From Pseudotabrizicola sp. (GTDB lineage Bacteria; Pseudomonadota; Alphaproteobacteria; Rhodobacterales; Rhodobacteraceae), in NCBI RefSeq assembly GCF_030684215.1, contig NZ_JAUXOV010000073.1:220396-284395 (forward strand): 64,000 nucleotides of DNA, read 5' to 3'. Made by a program: the position numbers and the translations under genes. Positions 27,470-36,313 of this stretch are shown here, piece by piece; position 1 is the stretch's first letter; the number at the start of each line of letters is the position of its first letter. A model generated the notes under the pieces. The model had not been told where the DNA came from. It did no database searches and saw nothing but the letters and a program-made list of their open reading frames with translations.

Positions 27470-27993
27470 GCAGTGGAGAGCGCGCGCAAGCCCACCCGGA
27501 ACCGTGCGGCATTGGCACGGTAGCTTTCTGCAGATTGCAGCAATCGCGCCTGCGTCTCGGCGTCCAGAACCCGCACCACCCGGCCGGGGCTTCCCATCAC
27601 CAAAGAAAAATCTGGTATTTCTTTGCCTTCGGTGATCAGCGCGCCAGCCCCTATCAAACAACCGCGCCCGATCTTTGCGCCGTTCAGCACAGTGGCCCCC
27701 ATCCCGATCAACGTGCCCTCGCCAATGGTGCAGCCATGCAGCATCGCCTTATGGCCGATCGTGCAATTGGCCCCGATGGTCAGAGGATATCCCATATCGG
27801 TGTGCAGCACGCAGTTTTCCTGCACATTAGATCCTTGCCCGACGTGGATCACCTCGTTGTCACCGCGCAATGTGGCCCCGAACCAGACCGAGCTTTCCGC
27901 CTCCAGCACGATGCGCCCGATGATGTTGGCATCAGGCGCGGCCCATGCCGACGGGTCGATGACGGGGGCGATATCGCCTAGGACATAGATCAT
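27466..27993 (-). CDS. Gamma-carbonic anhydrase-like hexapeptide protein
   Basis: The 175-residue protein is a left-handed beta-helix with hexapeptide repeats ([39 protein letters not shown], and onward), ending in an alpha-helix. Three histidines in VLHTD and IGHKAMLHG match the zinc ligands of gamma-class carbonic anhydrases and YrdA/CaiE-like relatives. Whether it hydrates CO2 cannot be said; many relatives have no measured activity. Its ATG overlaps the gmk stop, so it is the last gene of a yicC-gmk operon. Confidence 0.88.
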   Translation of the reverse strand: MIYVLGDIAPVIDPSAWAAPDANIIGRIVLEAESSVWFGATLRGDNEVIHVGQGSNVQENCVLHTDMGYPLTIGANCTIGHKAMLHGCTIGEGTLIGMGATVLNGAKIGRGCLIGAGALITEGKEIPDFSLVMGSPGRVVRVLDAETQARLLQSAESYRANAARFRVGLRALSTA

Positions 27994-28625
27994 CTGGACT
28001 CAAACTCCCGGTTCAGGCCGCGCACGAAATCAGACAAGGCTGGCTGGCGGTCGCGGCGCATGCGTTCTGCTTCAAGAATGGTCAGCAAGTTATTGAAAGA
28101 TTGGTCAAGATCGTCGTTCACAAGCACATAGTCATATTCCGCCCAATGGCTGATCTCATCGCGGCTTTTCGCCATCCGGCCCGCGATCACCTCATCGGTG
28201 TCTTGCGCGCGGCCCCGCAGCCGTCGGTCCAGTTCGGCAATCGACGGCGGCAGAACGAAGACCGAGACCACATCGCGGCCAAGCGCCGAGTTGCGGATCT
28301 GCTGGCCGCCCTGCCAGTCGATGTCAAACAGCGTGTCGCGACCCTCGGTCATCGCGGCCTCGACCGGGCCACGGGGGCTGCCGTAGAGGTTCCCGAACAC
28401 CTCGGCATGTTCCAGCATCTGGCCCGTTGCGACAAGATCTTCAAACGCGGTCCGGGTCTTGAAGTAATACTCGCGCCCGTCTTGTTCACCGGGACGGGGC
28501 GCGCGCGTGGTGGCCGACACCGAAAAACGGATCGTCGGGTCCCAGTCCATCAACCGTCGCGCCAGCGTCGATTTGCCGGCACCAGACGGCGAGGACAAGA
28601 TAAGTAAAAGACCGCGCCGCTGCAT
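27990..28625 (-). CDS. gmk: Guanylate kinase
   Basis: Gmk phosphorylates GMP to GDP. The 211-residue protein has the P-loop [16 protein letters not shown], the GMP-binding region [20 protein letters not shown], and [14 protein letters not shown]. Two starts compete. ATG 28625 has GGAG five bases upstream. GTG 28631 would overlap the yicC stop as GTGA and add two residues. I list the ATG. The gene is coupled to yicC upstream and the hexapeptide protein downstream. The order yicC-gmk is conserved across proteobacteria. Confidence 0.95.
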   Translation of the reverse strand: MQRRGLLLILSSPSGAGKSTLARRLMDWDPTIRFSVSATTRAPRPGEQDGREYYFKTRTAFEDLVATGQMLEHAEVFGNLYGSPRGPVEAAMTEGRDTLFDIDWQGGQQIRNSALGRDVVSVFVLPPSIAELDRRLRGRAQDTDEVIAGRMAKSRDEISHWAEYDYVLVNDDLDQSFNNLLTILEAERMRRDRQPALSDFVRGLNREFESR

Positions 28626-28627
28626 CG

Positions 28628-29524
28628 TCACTCCACGTTCTGAACCTGCTCGCGCATCTGATCTATCACGGTTTTCAGGTCAAGCCCGATCCGGGTCAGG
28701 GCAAGCGCCTGCGCCTTGGCGCACAGCGTATTGGCCTCGCGCATGAATTCCTGCATCAGGAAATCAAACTTGCGGCCTACGGGTCCGGTGTCGGCCAGCA
28801 GCGTGCGGGCGGCGTCGATATGGGCAGCCAAGCGGTCCAGCTCTTCGGTCACATCCTGTTTCACCGCGATCAGCGCCAGTTCCTGCGCCACCCGGCCCGC
28901 ATCCGCGCCATCGGCATGGTCCAGCACCCGCGCCAAGGCGTCGCGCAAGCTGGCGGCGGCAGTGTCGCGGCGCGCGTCAGCTTGCGCCTTGGCGGCTGTG
29001 GTCAGCGTTTCAATCTGGCTCAGTTGCCCGGCAATCACTTTTTGCAGTGCCGCCCCTTCGGTCGCGCGCATTGCAGCAAACTCGGTCAGCAACGCGGGCA
29101 GATCGGCCATCAGCGCCGCGCGCAACGGCCCGGTGTCGTCATCCATCGATGCCGTTTCCAGCACGCCGCGCACCGCCAGCACATCGGCGGCGGTGGCTTG
29201 TGCCAGTGTCACGCCTGCATCCATCGCAGCCCCTTCGACCTGTTGCAGCGCCGCCAGCACCGCGCCCAGAACCGGCGTGTTCACCCGCAACCCCGACTCG
29301 GCCTCGGCGCCCTCACGGCTGACCTTCAGCGACAGACTGACATTGCCGCGCGACAGCGCCTTTTGCACATCGGTCCTCAGGGCCAGCTCCAGCCCATCCA
29401 CCCAATCGGGCAGACGCAGCCGCAGATCCAGCCCCTTGCCATTCACAGACCGGATATCCCAAGCCCAGACAAACCCCGCGCCCTGCCCCTTTCGGGCGGC
29501 AAATCCGGTCATTGAAACGGTCAT
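28628..29524 (-). CDS. yicC: YicC family endoribonuclease-like protein
   Basis: The 298-residue protein starts [18 protein letters not shown], contains [20 protein letters not shown], and ends with the DUF1732 block [19 protein letters not shown], all diagnostic of YicC. E. coli YicC is an endoribonuclease linked to stationary-phase survival and turnover of small RNAs; this is family knowledge, not visible in the sequence. It is the first gene of the yicC-gmk-hexapeptide operon and is divergent from the PAS-protein gene across a 244-base gap. Confidence 0.92.
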   Translation of the reverse strand: MTVSMTGFAARKGQGAGFVWAWDIRSVNGKGLDLRLRLPDWVDGLELALRTDVQKALSRGNVSLSLKVSREGAEAESGLRVNTPVLGAVLAALQQVEGAAMDAGVTLAQATAADVLAVRGVLETASMDDDTGPLRAALMADLPALLTEFAAMRATEGAALQKVIAGQLSQIETLTTAAKAQADARRDTAAASLRDALARVLDHADGADAGRVAQELALIAVKQDVTEELDRLAAHIDAARTLLADTGPVGRKFDFLMQEFMREANTLCAKAQALALTRIGLDLKTVIDQMREQVQNVE

Positions 29525-29550
29525 GAGTTCTCCTCGCCGCCGCTGCGGCG

Positions 29551-29566
29551 TTTACCATTTGTTAAG
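29551..29566 (+). promoter_or_regulatory. Possible CtrA-type site upstream of the PAS-protein gene
   Basis: TTTA, seven bases, then TTAAG differs from the full CtrA recognition pattern TTAA-N7-TTAAC by two bases. It lies in the divergent yicC/PAS intergenic region. This is a pattern match only. Confidence 0.3.
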
Positions 29567-29768
29567 AATGCGGGCCCGCAGACCCATCCGTTCGTGTAGG
29601 GTGAACCCCAGACGGATGGCCAGCTTTGCGCAAACGGACCGTTGACCCGCCATCAGGCAGGCTCGGTCCGAACGGCATATCACGGCGGGAAAGGTCTGGG
29701 CAACCAACTGGCAAGCCGACAGGCGGGCGACCAGAGGGCGGCGCGGGCCAACAAGAAGGAATGGGAAG

Positions 29769-30407
29769 ATGACGTTTGGCTGGAAAGGCCGCGACTCGGG
29801 CGGCAGCGATCATCAGGACAAGGGCCTGATCGCCGAGTTGCGCGCCTATTGGGAAGCGCTGCGCGAAGGCGAAATGCTGCCCCGACGTGATCGCGTGGAC
29901 CCGCGCGGCATTGCTGGTGCGCTGGAGCATAGTTTTCTGATCGAGCGCATCGCGCCGGGAGTGGCGCGTTTCCGCATCTCGGGCATGGTGTTCAATGATC
30001 TGATGGGCATGGATATTCGTGGTATGCCAATGTCTTGCCTGTTTCTGGGGCCCGCGCGTGACCAGTTGCAACTGGGTCTGGAGCGGGTGTTCCGCGCGCC
30101 GTCCATTGTCACAATGGACTTGCTGGCCGAACGTAGTCTTGGGCGTGGCAATCTGTGCGGGCGCATGCAGGTTCTGCCGATGCTGAGCAATAAGGGCGAG
30201 AGCAATCTGGCGATAGGCTGTCTGGAGGTGAGCGGCGAAATAGGTCGTGCACCGCGGCGGTTTTCCATCACCGACACACGGCTGGAGCCGGTTCACCCCA
30301 CCGATGCACCACCCGAACCCCACGCAGAGCCGCAGATTGACCCCGTGCTGCCGCGCCCGCCCCGCGCGCAACCGGGCGTGCCCTATTTACGTCTGGTCAA
30401 AGCCTGA
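29769..30407 (+). CDS. PAS-fold (PAS_5/DUF1457-type) protein
   Basis: The 212-residue soluble protein begins with a short acidic linker, then LIAELRAYWEALREGEMLPR and VDPRGIAGALEHSFLIERI, followed by ARFRISGMVFNDLMGMDIRG. This is the pattern of the alphaproteobacterial PAS_5 family. The last 60 residues are Pro-rich and probably disordered. There is no output domain, so it likely senses or binds something and signals through a partner. The ribosome binding site is GAAGGAATGGGAAG, directly before ATG 29769. A hairpin terminator follows the stop. Function is unknown. Confidence 0.8.
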   Translation: MTFGWKGRDSGGSDHQDKGLIAELRAYWEALREGEMLPRRDRVDPRGIAGALEHSFLIERIAPGVARFRISGMVFNDLMGMDIRGMPMSCLFLGPARDQLQLGLERVFRAPSIVTMDLLAERSLGRGNLCGRMQVLPMLSNKGESNLAIGCLEVSGEIGRAPRRFSITDTRLEPVHPTDAPPEPHAEPQIDPVLPRPPRAQPGVPYLRLVKA

Positions 30408-30412
30408 ACGCA

Positions 30413-30441
30413 AAAGGGCGGCGCCGATGGCACCGCCCTTT
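30413..30441. terminator. Hairpin between the PAS-protein gene and aroG
   Basis: AAAGGGCGGCGCC pairs with GGCACCGCCCTTT around a three-base loop with one mismatch. It lies between convergent stops (30407 and 30467), with A's on one side and T's on the other, so it probably works in both directions. Confidence 0.85.
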
Positions 30442-30466
30442 GAGTATGTGCAACAAACGCTGTACC

Positions 30467-31837
30467 CTACAGCGCAACGCGGTGGCCAACCTGACGGAAG
30501 GCCAGCAATTCTTCGGCCACCAGAAACGCCAGTTCCAGCGATTGGCTGGCATTCAGGCGCGGGTCGCAGGCGGTGTGGTAGCGGTCGGACAGATCCTCAT
30601 CCGTCACAGCGCGCAAGCCCCCTGTGCATTCGGTCACGTCCTTGCCGGTCATCTCGAAATGCACGCCACCGGGGATCGTGCCCTCGGCCTTGTGCACCGC
30701 AAAGAACTCGCGCACTTCGGACAGCACCGCGTTGAACGGCCGCGTCTTGTAGCCCGAAGGCGACTTGATTGTGTTGCCGTGCATCGGGTCACAGGACCAG
30801 ACCACATTGGCACCCTCTTCCTTGACCGCTTTGATCAGGCGCGGCAGATGTTCGGCGACCTTACCTGCGCCAAAACGCGCGATCAGGGTCAGACGGCCCG
30901 CCTCGTTCTGCGGGTTAAGCTTGGCCATCAGCACCTTGAGGTCTTCGGCGGTCGTGGTAGGGCCACATTTCAACCCGATCGGGTTCAGCACACCGCGGCA
31001 GAATTCCACATGCGCGCCGTCGGGCTGCCGGGTACGGTCGCCGATCCAGAGCATATGGCCCGACCCGGCAACGTTCTGGCCCGAAATGCTGTCCACCCGG
31101 CACAGGGCTTCTTCGTATTCCAACAGCAGCGCTTCGTGGCTGGTGTAGAAATCCACCGTGGTCAGCATATGGGCGGTGTCGGAATTCACCCCGGCCGCCG
31201 TCATGAAGTCCAGCGCGTCAGAAATTCGGTTCGACAACTCGCGGTAGCGTTCAGCCTTATCATGCTCGGCAAAGCCCAGCGTCCAGGAGTGAACGCGGTG
31301 AATGTCGGCAAAACCACCAGTAGAGAAGGCGCGGAGCAGGTTCAGGCTGGCCGCCGCCTGTGTATAGGCTTGCAGCATCCGCGCCGGGTCAGGCTGGCGT
31401 GCCTCGGGCGTGGCATCAAACCCGTTGATGATGTCGCCGCGATAGCTGGGGTATTCCACCCCGCCGATCACTTCCGTGGGGGCCGAGCGCGGCTTGGCGA
31501 ACTGCCCGGCCATCCGGCCCACCTTGATGACAGGCACTTTCGCGCCATAGGTCAGCACAATGGCCATTTGCAGCATCACGCGGAAGGTGTCGCGGATGTT
31601 GTCGGCGCTGAATTCGGCGAAACTTTCAGCACAATCGCCGCCCTGCAACAAAAACGCCTTGCCCTCTGCCGCCAAAGCCAGTTGCTTTTTCAGCCGCCGC
31701 GCCTCGCCTGCAAAAACCAGCGGCGGATATTTTGCCAACTGAGCCTCAACAGCATTCAGCGCGGCACTATCCATATAATCAGGCATCTGCACCCGCGGTT
31801 TCGCGCGCCAGTCTGATTTCTGCCAGCCTTTGGTCAT
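30467..31837 (-). CDS. Class II 3-deoxy-7-phosphoheptulonate (DAHP) synthase
   Basis: This enzyme condenses phosphoenolpyruvate and erythrose 4-phosphate in the first step of the shikimate pathway. The 456-residue length and sequence (for example [29 protein letters not shown] and CDPMHGNT) place it in the class II (plant-like) family, unrelated in sequence to E. coli AroG/F/H. The arginine, cysteine and histidine residues in these blocks correspond to substrate and metal ligands. GGGAGAAGG upstream supports ATG 31837. It is divergent from the GlxA-type regulator. I leave the symbol blank because naming varies (aroF, aroG, aroH). Confidence 0.93.
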   Translation of the reverse strand: MTKGWQKSDWRAKPRVQMPDYMDSAALNAVEAQLAKYPPLVFAGEARRLKKQLALAAEGKAFLLQGGDCAESFAEFSADNIRDTFRVMLQMAIVLTYGAKVPVIKVGRMAGQFAKPRSAPTEVIGGVEYPSYRGDIINGFDATPEARQPDPARMLQAYTQAAASLNLLRAFSTGGFADIHRVHSWTLGFAEHDKAERYRELSNRISDALDFMTAAGVNSDTAHMLTTVDFYTSHEALLLEYEEALCRVDSISGQNVAGSGHMLWIGDRTRQPDGAHVEFCRGVLNPIGLKCGPTTTAEDLKVLMAKLNPQNEAGRLTLIARFGAGKVAEHLPRLIKAVKEEGANVVWSCDPMHGNTIKSPSGYKTRPFNAVLSEVREFFAVHKAEGTIPGGVHFEMTGKDVTECTGGLRAVTDEDLSDRYHTACDPRLNASQSLELAFLVAEELLAFRQVGHRVAL

Positions 31838-32005
31838 GGCCTTCTCCCTCCCACTCCGGGGTCGTTAGCGGTATCGCGGCGCTGTATACGATCTGAACCG
31901 CCGATTGCAAAGGCCCAAACGCCCCATCTGCCCGCCATCTGCCCCCTTGCGAAGGGCGAAATTTCCTGTCTGATAGCGCCATATCCGACATGAACAGGTC
32001 GCAAG

Positions 32006-33022
32006 ATGCCCACGCCCCCTGCCCGCGCCCAGAAAACCGACCCGACCCCAGCCACAAAGCGCTTTGTCTTTGTGCTTCTGGACCGCTTTACAATGCTGTC
32101 GTTTTCCTGCGCAATCGAGCCGCTGCGCCTGGCAAACTACGTTGCAGGCAAGCCGCTTTACACATGGCTTCTGGCCGGTGAAGGCGGGATTGAGGCGACG
32201 TGCTCCAACGGTGCCACCTTCAAGCTGGATATCGGATTAGAGGATGTGGACCGTGACGACACGATCCTTGTCTGCGGTGGCATCGACATTCAGCGCGCCA
32301 CCACCAAGCCGGTGCTGAACTGGCTGCGGCGTGAGGCGCGGCGCGGCAATGTCATTGGCGGGATGTGCACCGGCGCGCATGCCCTGGCCAAGGCCGGTCT
32401 GCTGGATGGCAAACGCGCAACGATCCATTGGGAGAACCAGGACGGGTTTCTGGAGGAGTTTGAGCAGGTAAAGCTAACCAAATCGGTGTTTGTGATGGAC
32501 GGCAACCGTCTTACCACGGCGGGTGGTATTTCATCCATTGACCTGATCCTGAAAATCATTGCCGCCGATCACGGGCAGGATCTGGCAAACACGGTGGCGG
32601 ATCTGTTGATCTATTCCACCATCCGCACCGATCAGGACACACAGCGCCTGTCGATTCCGACCCGGATCGGGGTGCGCCATCCGAAACTGTCGCAGGTCAT
32701 TCAGATGATGGAAGGCAATATCGAAGACCCTCTGTCGCCTGCCGATCTGGCCGATCAGGTCGATATGTCCACCCGCCAGCTGGAACGGCTGTTCCGTCGC
32801 TATCTGAACCGAAGCCCCAAGCGCTATTACATGGAATTGCGTCTGGGCAAGGCGCGCAACCTGTTGATGCAGACGGATATGAGTGTGATCAACGTGGCCC
32901 TTGCCTGCGGCTTCGCCAGCCCGTCACATTTTTCCAAATGCTATCGCAGCCACTACAACACCACCCCCTACCGCGAGCGCGGGTCTCAGGGCATCACCCC
33001 GCCGGGTCGGTTGTCGATCTGA
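32006..33022 (+). CDS. GlxA-type transcriptional regulator (DJ-1/PfpI + AraC HTH)
   Basis: The 338-residue protein has an N-terminal glutamine-amidotransferase-like domain (about residues 18-195), with GGMCTGAHALAKAGLLDG at the nucleophile-elbow position, and a C-terminal AraC helix-turn-helix domain (about 225-320) with LADQVDMSTRQLERLFRRYL and the second helix-turn-helix VALACGFASPSHFSKCYRSH. Relatives control glycine betaine, carnitine and choline catabolism (GbdR, CdhR). A Liv transporter and a dimethylglycine/sarcosine dehydrogenase-like gene lie 3-9 kb downstream, which makes such a role attractive but unproven. It is divergent from the DAHP synthase gene. Confidence 0.9.
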   Translation: MPTPPARAQKTDPTPATKRFVFVLLDRFTMLSFSCAIEPLRLANYVAGKPLYTWLLAGEGGIEATCSNGATFKLDIGLEDVDRDDTILVCGGIDIQRATTKPVLNWLRREARRGNVIGGMCTGAHALAKAGLLDGKRATIHWENQDGFLEEFEQVKLTKSVFVMDGNRLTTAGGISSIDLILKIIAADHGQDLANTVADLLIYSTIRTDQDTQRLSIPTRIGVRHPKLSQVIQMMEGNIEDPLSPADLADQVDMSTRQLERLFRRYLNRSPKRYYMELRLGKARNLLMQTDMSVINVALACGFASPSHFSKCYRSHYNTTPYRERGSQGITPPGRLSI

Positions 33023-33084
33023 TCAGCTTGCGGGATTGAAAATCGCTATGGTACGCTGGAATAGATGGTGAAGTGGGGTTTGAG

Positions 33085-34179
33085 ATGCGGCGGCTGCTGA
33101 TTGGCTTTGTGGTGACGCTGCTGGCCTTTGCCGCCAATGCCGCGCCTGAACGGCGCGCGCTGGTCATCGGCAACGATACCTATGAAAGCCTGCCCATACT
33201 GAAAAAAGCCCGCAACGATGCGCAGGCTGTTGCGGCCAGTTTGCACGATCTGGGCTTTGGCGTGGCGACCCTGACCGATGCCGACCGCCGGGCAATGACG
33301 CGCGCGGTGTCTGATCTGGCAAGCGCGGTCCAGCCCGGCGATGAAGTGCTGTTCTACTTTGCCGGACACGGGGTTGAGGTGAAGGGCCGCAACTATCTCT
33401 TGCCTGCCGACGCCCCCACTGTGCGTCCGGGGGATGAGGCGTTTCTGACTGCCGAGAGCCTTGCGGTAGATGACATCCTGTTCACCCTGCAATCGCGGGG
33501 CGCGCGGGTGACCGTGCTGATCCTTGACGCCTGCCGCGACAACCCTTTTCCGCGCGATGGTATGCGGTCGGCGGGTGGCGCGCGCGGGTTGGCCCCGATT
33601 GCTGCACCCGAGGGGGCGTTCATTTTGTTTTCGGCCGGCACCGGGCAATCGGCACTGGATGCGCTGTCGTCCGGCGACGCTGACCCGAATTCGGTTTTCA
33701 CCCGCGCGCTGCTGCCCTTGCTGGCGGCCCCCGGCCTGCCCTTGCAAGAGATGGCGCGCGCGCTGAAATCGCAGGTCGAGGAAACTGCGGCCACCATCAA
33801 TCACAAACAGCGCCCCGCGTATTATGACGAGCTGACGGGCGATTTCGTGCTGAACGCAGGCGCGCTGGTCAAGGCAGCCCCCGGCGTCGCCCTTCCACCA
33901 CCCGTGCCAGCCGTCGCGGCTCTGCCCGCCCCAGTTGCTGCTGCGGTGGTCGTGCCGACATGGCGGGTCAAGGCGGGGGTATCACAGGGGTTTATGAACG
34001 CCCGCACCGGCCCCGGCACCATGCACGCGATTTTGTTTCGCATCACAGAGCGCAGCGGCGGGTTGACCTTGGCTGAATGTCGCAAATCCGATCCGGGTGG
34101 CGGTCGGGGGGACTGGTGCCTTGTCAGCTTTGACGGCAAGCAGGGTTGGGTCTCCAAAACCGGGCTGGAACAGGAATGA
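33085..34179 (+). CDS. Secreted caspase-like (C14) protein with C-terminal SH3 domain
   Basis: The 364-residue protein has a signal peptide (cleavage likely after FAANA, about residue 19), a caspase-like p20 domain, a Pro/Ala/Val linker (about 265-295) and a C-terminal SH3b domain (WRVKAGVSQGFMNARTGPGT). The catalytic dyad is visible: His95 in FYFAGHGVEVKG and Cys150 in LILDACRDNPF. ALVIGNDTYESLP is the usual first strand. It should act in the periplasm, where SH3b domains often bind peptidoglycan or peptides. ATG 33085 is preferred over GTG 33073 because it starts the signal peptide. The stop overlaps the VanX-like start. Confidence 0.88.
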   Translation: MRRLLIGFVVTLLAFAANAAPERRALVIGNDTYESLPILKKARNDAQAVAASLHDLGFGVATLTDADRRAMTRAVSDLASAVQPGDEVLFYFAGHGVEVKGRNYLLPADAPTVRPGDEAFLTAESLAVDDILFTLQSRGARVTVLILDACRDNPFPRDGMRSAGGARGLAPIAAPEGAFILFSAGTGQSALDALSSGDADPNSVFTRALLPLLAAPGLPLQEMARALKSQVEETAATINHKQRPAYYDELTGDFVLNAGALVKAAPGVALPPPVPAVAALPAPVAAAVVVPTWRVKAGVSQGFMNARTGPGTMHAILFRITERSGGLTLAECRKSDPGGGRGDWCLVSFDGKQGWVSKTGLEQE

Positions 34180-34955
34180 AGCGGATTGTTCTTGCGGCGT
34201 TGCTCACCTCGCCCGTCGGGGCCGAACCGTTGCCCCCCGGCTTTGTGCATCTGTCCAGAGTTGCGCCACAGATCGCGCAAGACATCCGCTATGCGCGCGA
34301 CTTCAACTTCATCGGTGCGCCAGTTCCCGGATATGACGCCGCCGAATGCATCCTGACCACCAACACCGCGCAGGCGCTGATCCGGGTAGAGGCGCGGCTG
34401 GCAGAGCAGGGCTTTGGTCTGGTGGTATATGACTGCTACCGGCCCAAGCGCGCGGTGGCGCATTTCGCCAGATGGGCCACCCAATCCGAACCACCCGACC
34501 ACCGCCCCCCCGGCGTGGAACCCGCAGGCGACACCCCGCCCGAGGCCCCGACCCCGGCGCAGGTATTCTACCCTGACCTGACCCGCAACCAACTGATCCC
34601 CGGCGGTTATATCGCGCGCCGTTCCGGGCATTCCGTTGGCCATACGGTCGACGTTTCTCTGCGCCTAAAGGGGACAGCGGTGCCGCTGCCTGACTTCCCC
34701 GATGCTGGCCGTTGCGATGCGCCCCAGCACAACCGCGCCGATGAAGGGCTCGATATGGGCACCGCATATGATTGCTTTTCATCGCTGTCTGCCGATAAAG
34801 CCACGGTCTCAAGAGAGGCGCAGTCCAACAGAAAAGTCCTTACCCGCGCGATGGAGGCAGAGGGGTTCAGAGGCTATGCCAAGGAATGGTGGCACTTTCG
34901 TAATACCACCGACCCATCAACAAAGGCGCATGATTTCCCAGTCAGCGCGCCCTAG
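34176..34955 (+). CDS. D-alanyl-D-alanine dipeptidase (VanX/DdpX-like, M15D)
   Basis: The 259-residue precursor has a short signal peptide (cleavage near PVGAE) and the metallopeptidase motifs of VanX: YDCYRPKRAVAHFARWA, the zinc motif SGHSVGHTVDVSLRLK, and EWWHF with the catalytic glutamate and third zinc ligand. VanX-type enzymes hydrolyse D-Ala-D-Ala. Without vanH/vanA neighbours the likely role is wall-fragment turnover rather than vancomycin resistance. The ATG overlaps the stop of the caspase-like gene as ATGA, so the two secreted hydrolases are co-translated. The stop overlaps that of the convergent sugar dehydrogenase by four bases. Confidence 0.88.
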   Translation: MKRIVLAALLTSPVGAEPLPPGFVHLSRVAPQIAQDIRYARDFNFIGAPVPGYDAAECILTTNTAQALIRVEARLAEQGFGLVVYDCYRPKRAVAHFARWATQSEPPDHRPPGVEPAGDTPPEAPTPAQVFYPDLTRNQLIPGGYIARRSGHSVGHTVDVSLRLKGTAVPLPDFPDAGRCDAPQHNRADEGLDMGTAYDCFSSLSADKATVSREAQSNRKVLTRAMEAEGFRGYAKEWWHFRNTTDPSTKAHDFPVSAP

Positions 34956-36079
34956 CTGGCATTCTCCGGGGCCAAGCGGTAAATCGCGCCTTCGATCACC
35001 GACACAAACCAGATCGAGCCGTCCGGTGCCTCGCGCACATCGCGCACGCGGGCGGTTTCTGCCGATTCGATGCGTTCTTCAGCAAAGCCGGTTTCTGCTG
35101 GCGTGTCGGGATCCAGACGCGACAGAAAACTGGTGTTCAGCGATCCGGTAAAGATGTCGCCCGCCCATTCCGGCACCAAAGCGCCGGAATAGACGATCAT
35201 GCCAGATGGCGCGATGGACGGATCCCAATAATGCGCGGGTTGCTCCATTCCATCCCGTTCCTGCCCCTCCCCAATGCTGGCACCGTTGTAATTCACGCCG
35301 TAACTTATGACGGGCCAGCCGTAGTTTTTGCCCGCCTCGACACGGTTCACCTCGTCGCCGCCTTGCGCACCATGTTCGACCAGCCACAACGCGCCGTCAG
35401 GGCCAAGGGTGGCCCCTTGGGCGTTGCGATGGCCGATCGAATAGATCCCGCGCCGCCAGCCCTCGATTGTGGTCGCGGTTGATCCGTCACGGTTCAGGTG
35501 AATCACGCTGCCCTCGACCGTTTGCGGATTTTGTGCCTGCATGCCCGCCGGCCCGGTGCCCCGGTCGCCTGTGGTGATGAACACGGTGCCATCCTGCGCC
35601 TCGACGATGCGACTGCCGAAATGGCGCCCGCCGGACATGCCATCGCCGACGTAAAGCATGTCGAACCCTTCCAGCGCCGATCCGTCATCCGACAGGCGCC
35701 CCTTGCCAACGGCTGTGGCGGCCCCGCCATCCACGCTTGCCGAATAGGTCAGCCAGACCTCACGGCTTTGCGCGAAATCGCGCGGGATCATCACATCCAG
35801 CAAGCCGCCCTGCCCTTCGGCGTAAACCTCTGGCACGCCGGTAATGTCGGTGGGCTCGCCGTCGCGCAGCAGCAACAGCCGCCCCGCACGCTCGGTCACC
35901 ATCACCGCGCCATCCGGCAAAAAGCCAACCGCCCAAGGCTCATCAAACCCACTGGCCACAACGCTGATCTGCATTGGTCCGGCCGAGGTATCGACCGTGG
36001 TTTGCGCCGCCGCGATGCCCGTCATCAGGGCCAAAGCGGAAACGGGGGCGATAAGGGCTGAAATGCGGGTGCGGGACAT
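34952..36079 (-). CDS. PQQ-dependent sugar dehydrogenase-like (YliI/Asd) beta-propeller
   Basis: The 375-residue protein has a signal peptide (cleavage after GIAAAQ) and a six-bladed propeller like soluble aldose sugar dehydrogenase. It begins VASGFDEPWAVGFLPDGAVM, has ERAGRLLLLRDGEP and GGLLDVMIPRDF, and later HRNAQGATLGPDGALWLVEH, where the histidine-asparagine region contributes to PQQ and calcium binding. It should oxidise an aldose in the periplasm if PQQ is available. ATG 36079 is followed by a typical N-region (MSRTRISAL). It is divergent from the Liv binding-protein gene. Confidence 0.88.
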   Translation of the reverse strand: MSRTRISALIAPVSALALMTGIAAAQTTVDTSAGPMQISVVASGFDEPWAVGFLPDGAVMVTERAGRLLLLRDGEPTDITGVPEVYAEGQGGLLDVMIPRDFAQSREVWLTYSASVDGGAATAVGKGRLSDDGSALEGFDMLYVGDGMSGGRHFGSRIVEAQDGTVFITTGDRGTGPAGMQAQNPQTVEGSVIHLNRDGSTATTIEGWRRGIYSIGHRNAQGATLGPDGALWLVEHGAQGGDEVNRVEAGKNYGWPVISYGVNYNGASIGEGQERDGMEQPAHYWDPSIAPSGMIVYSGALVPEWAGDIFTGSLNTSFLSRLDPDTPAETGFAEERIESAETARVRDVREAPDGSIWFVSVIEGAIYRLAPENAS

Positions 36080-36313
36080 GAAACCTCCTGAAAATTCGTC
36101 TTATGGAACAATGCGACCGCACCATCACAGGTTCCAGCAGACTCGCGCGACTGTGATGCCACGTGAAAGTCCGCACAAGGTTTATCCCAGAGATTGTGGT
36201 GCAAGTTGACCCAGCGTCACCTTGAGAAAATCCCTGCTACAAGGCGCTTTTCTTTTGTGAAACGGCCCTCTAGTTTCATGCGCAGGATAAAAGTCCGACA
36301 TGGGAGACATAAA

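Noticed and set aside
34176-34955. Vancomycin resistance cluster
   Set aside because: Only a VanX-like dipeptidase is present, with no vanH, vanA or vanRS; the neighbour is a caspase-like gene, so wall turnover is the simpler reading.
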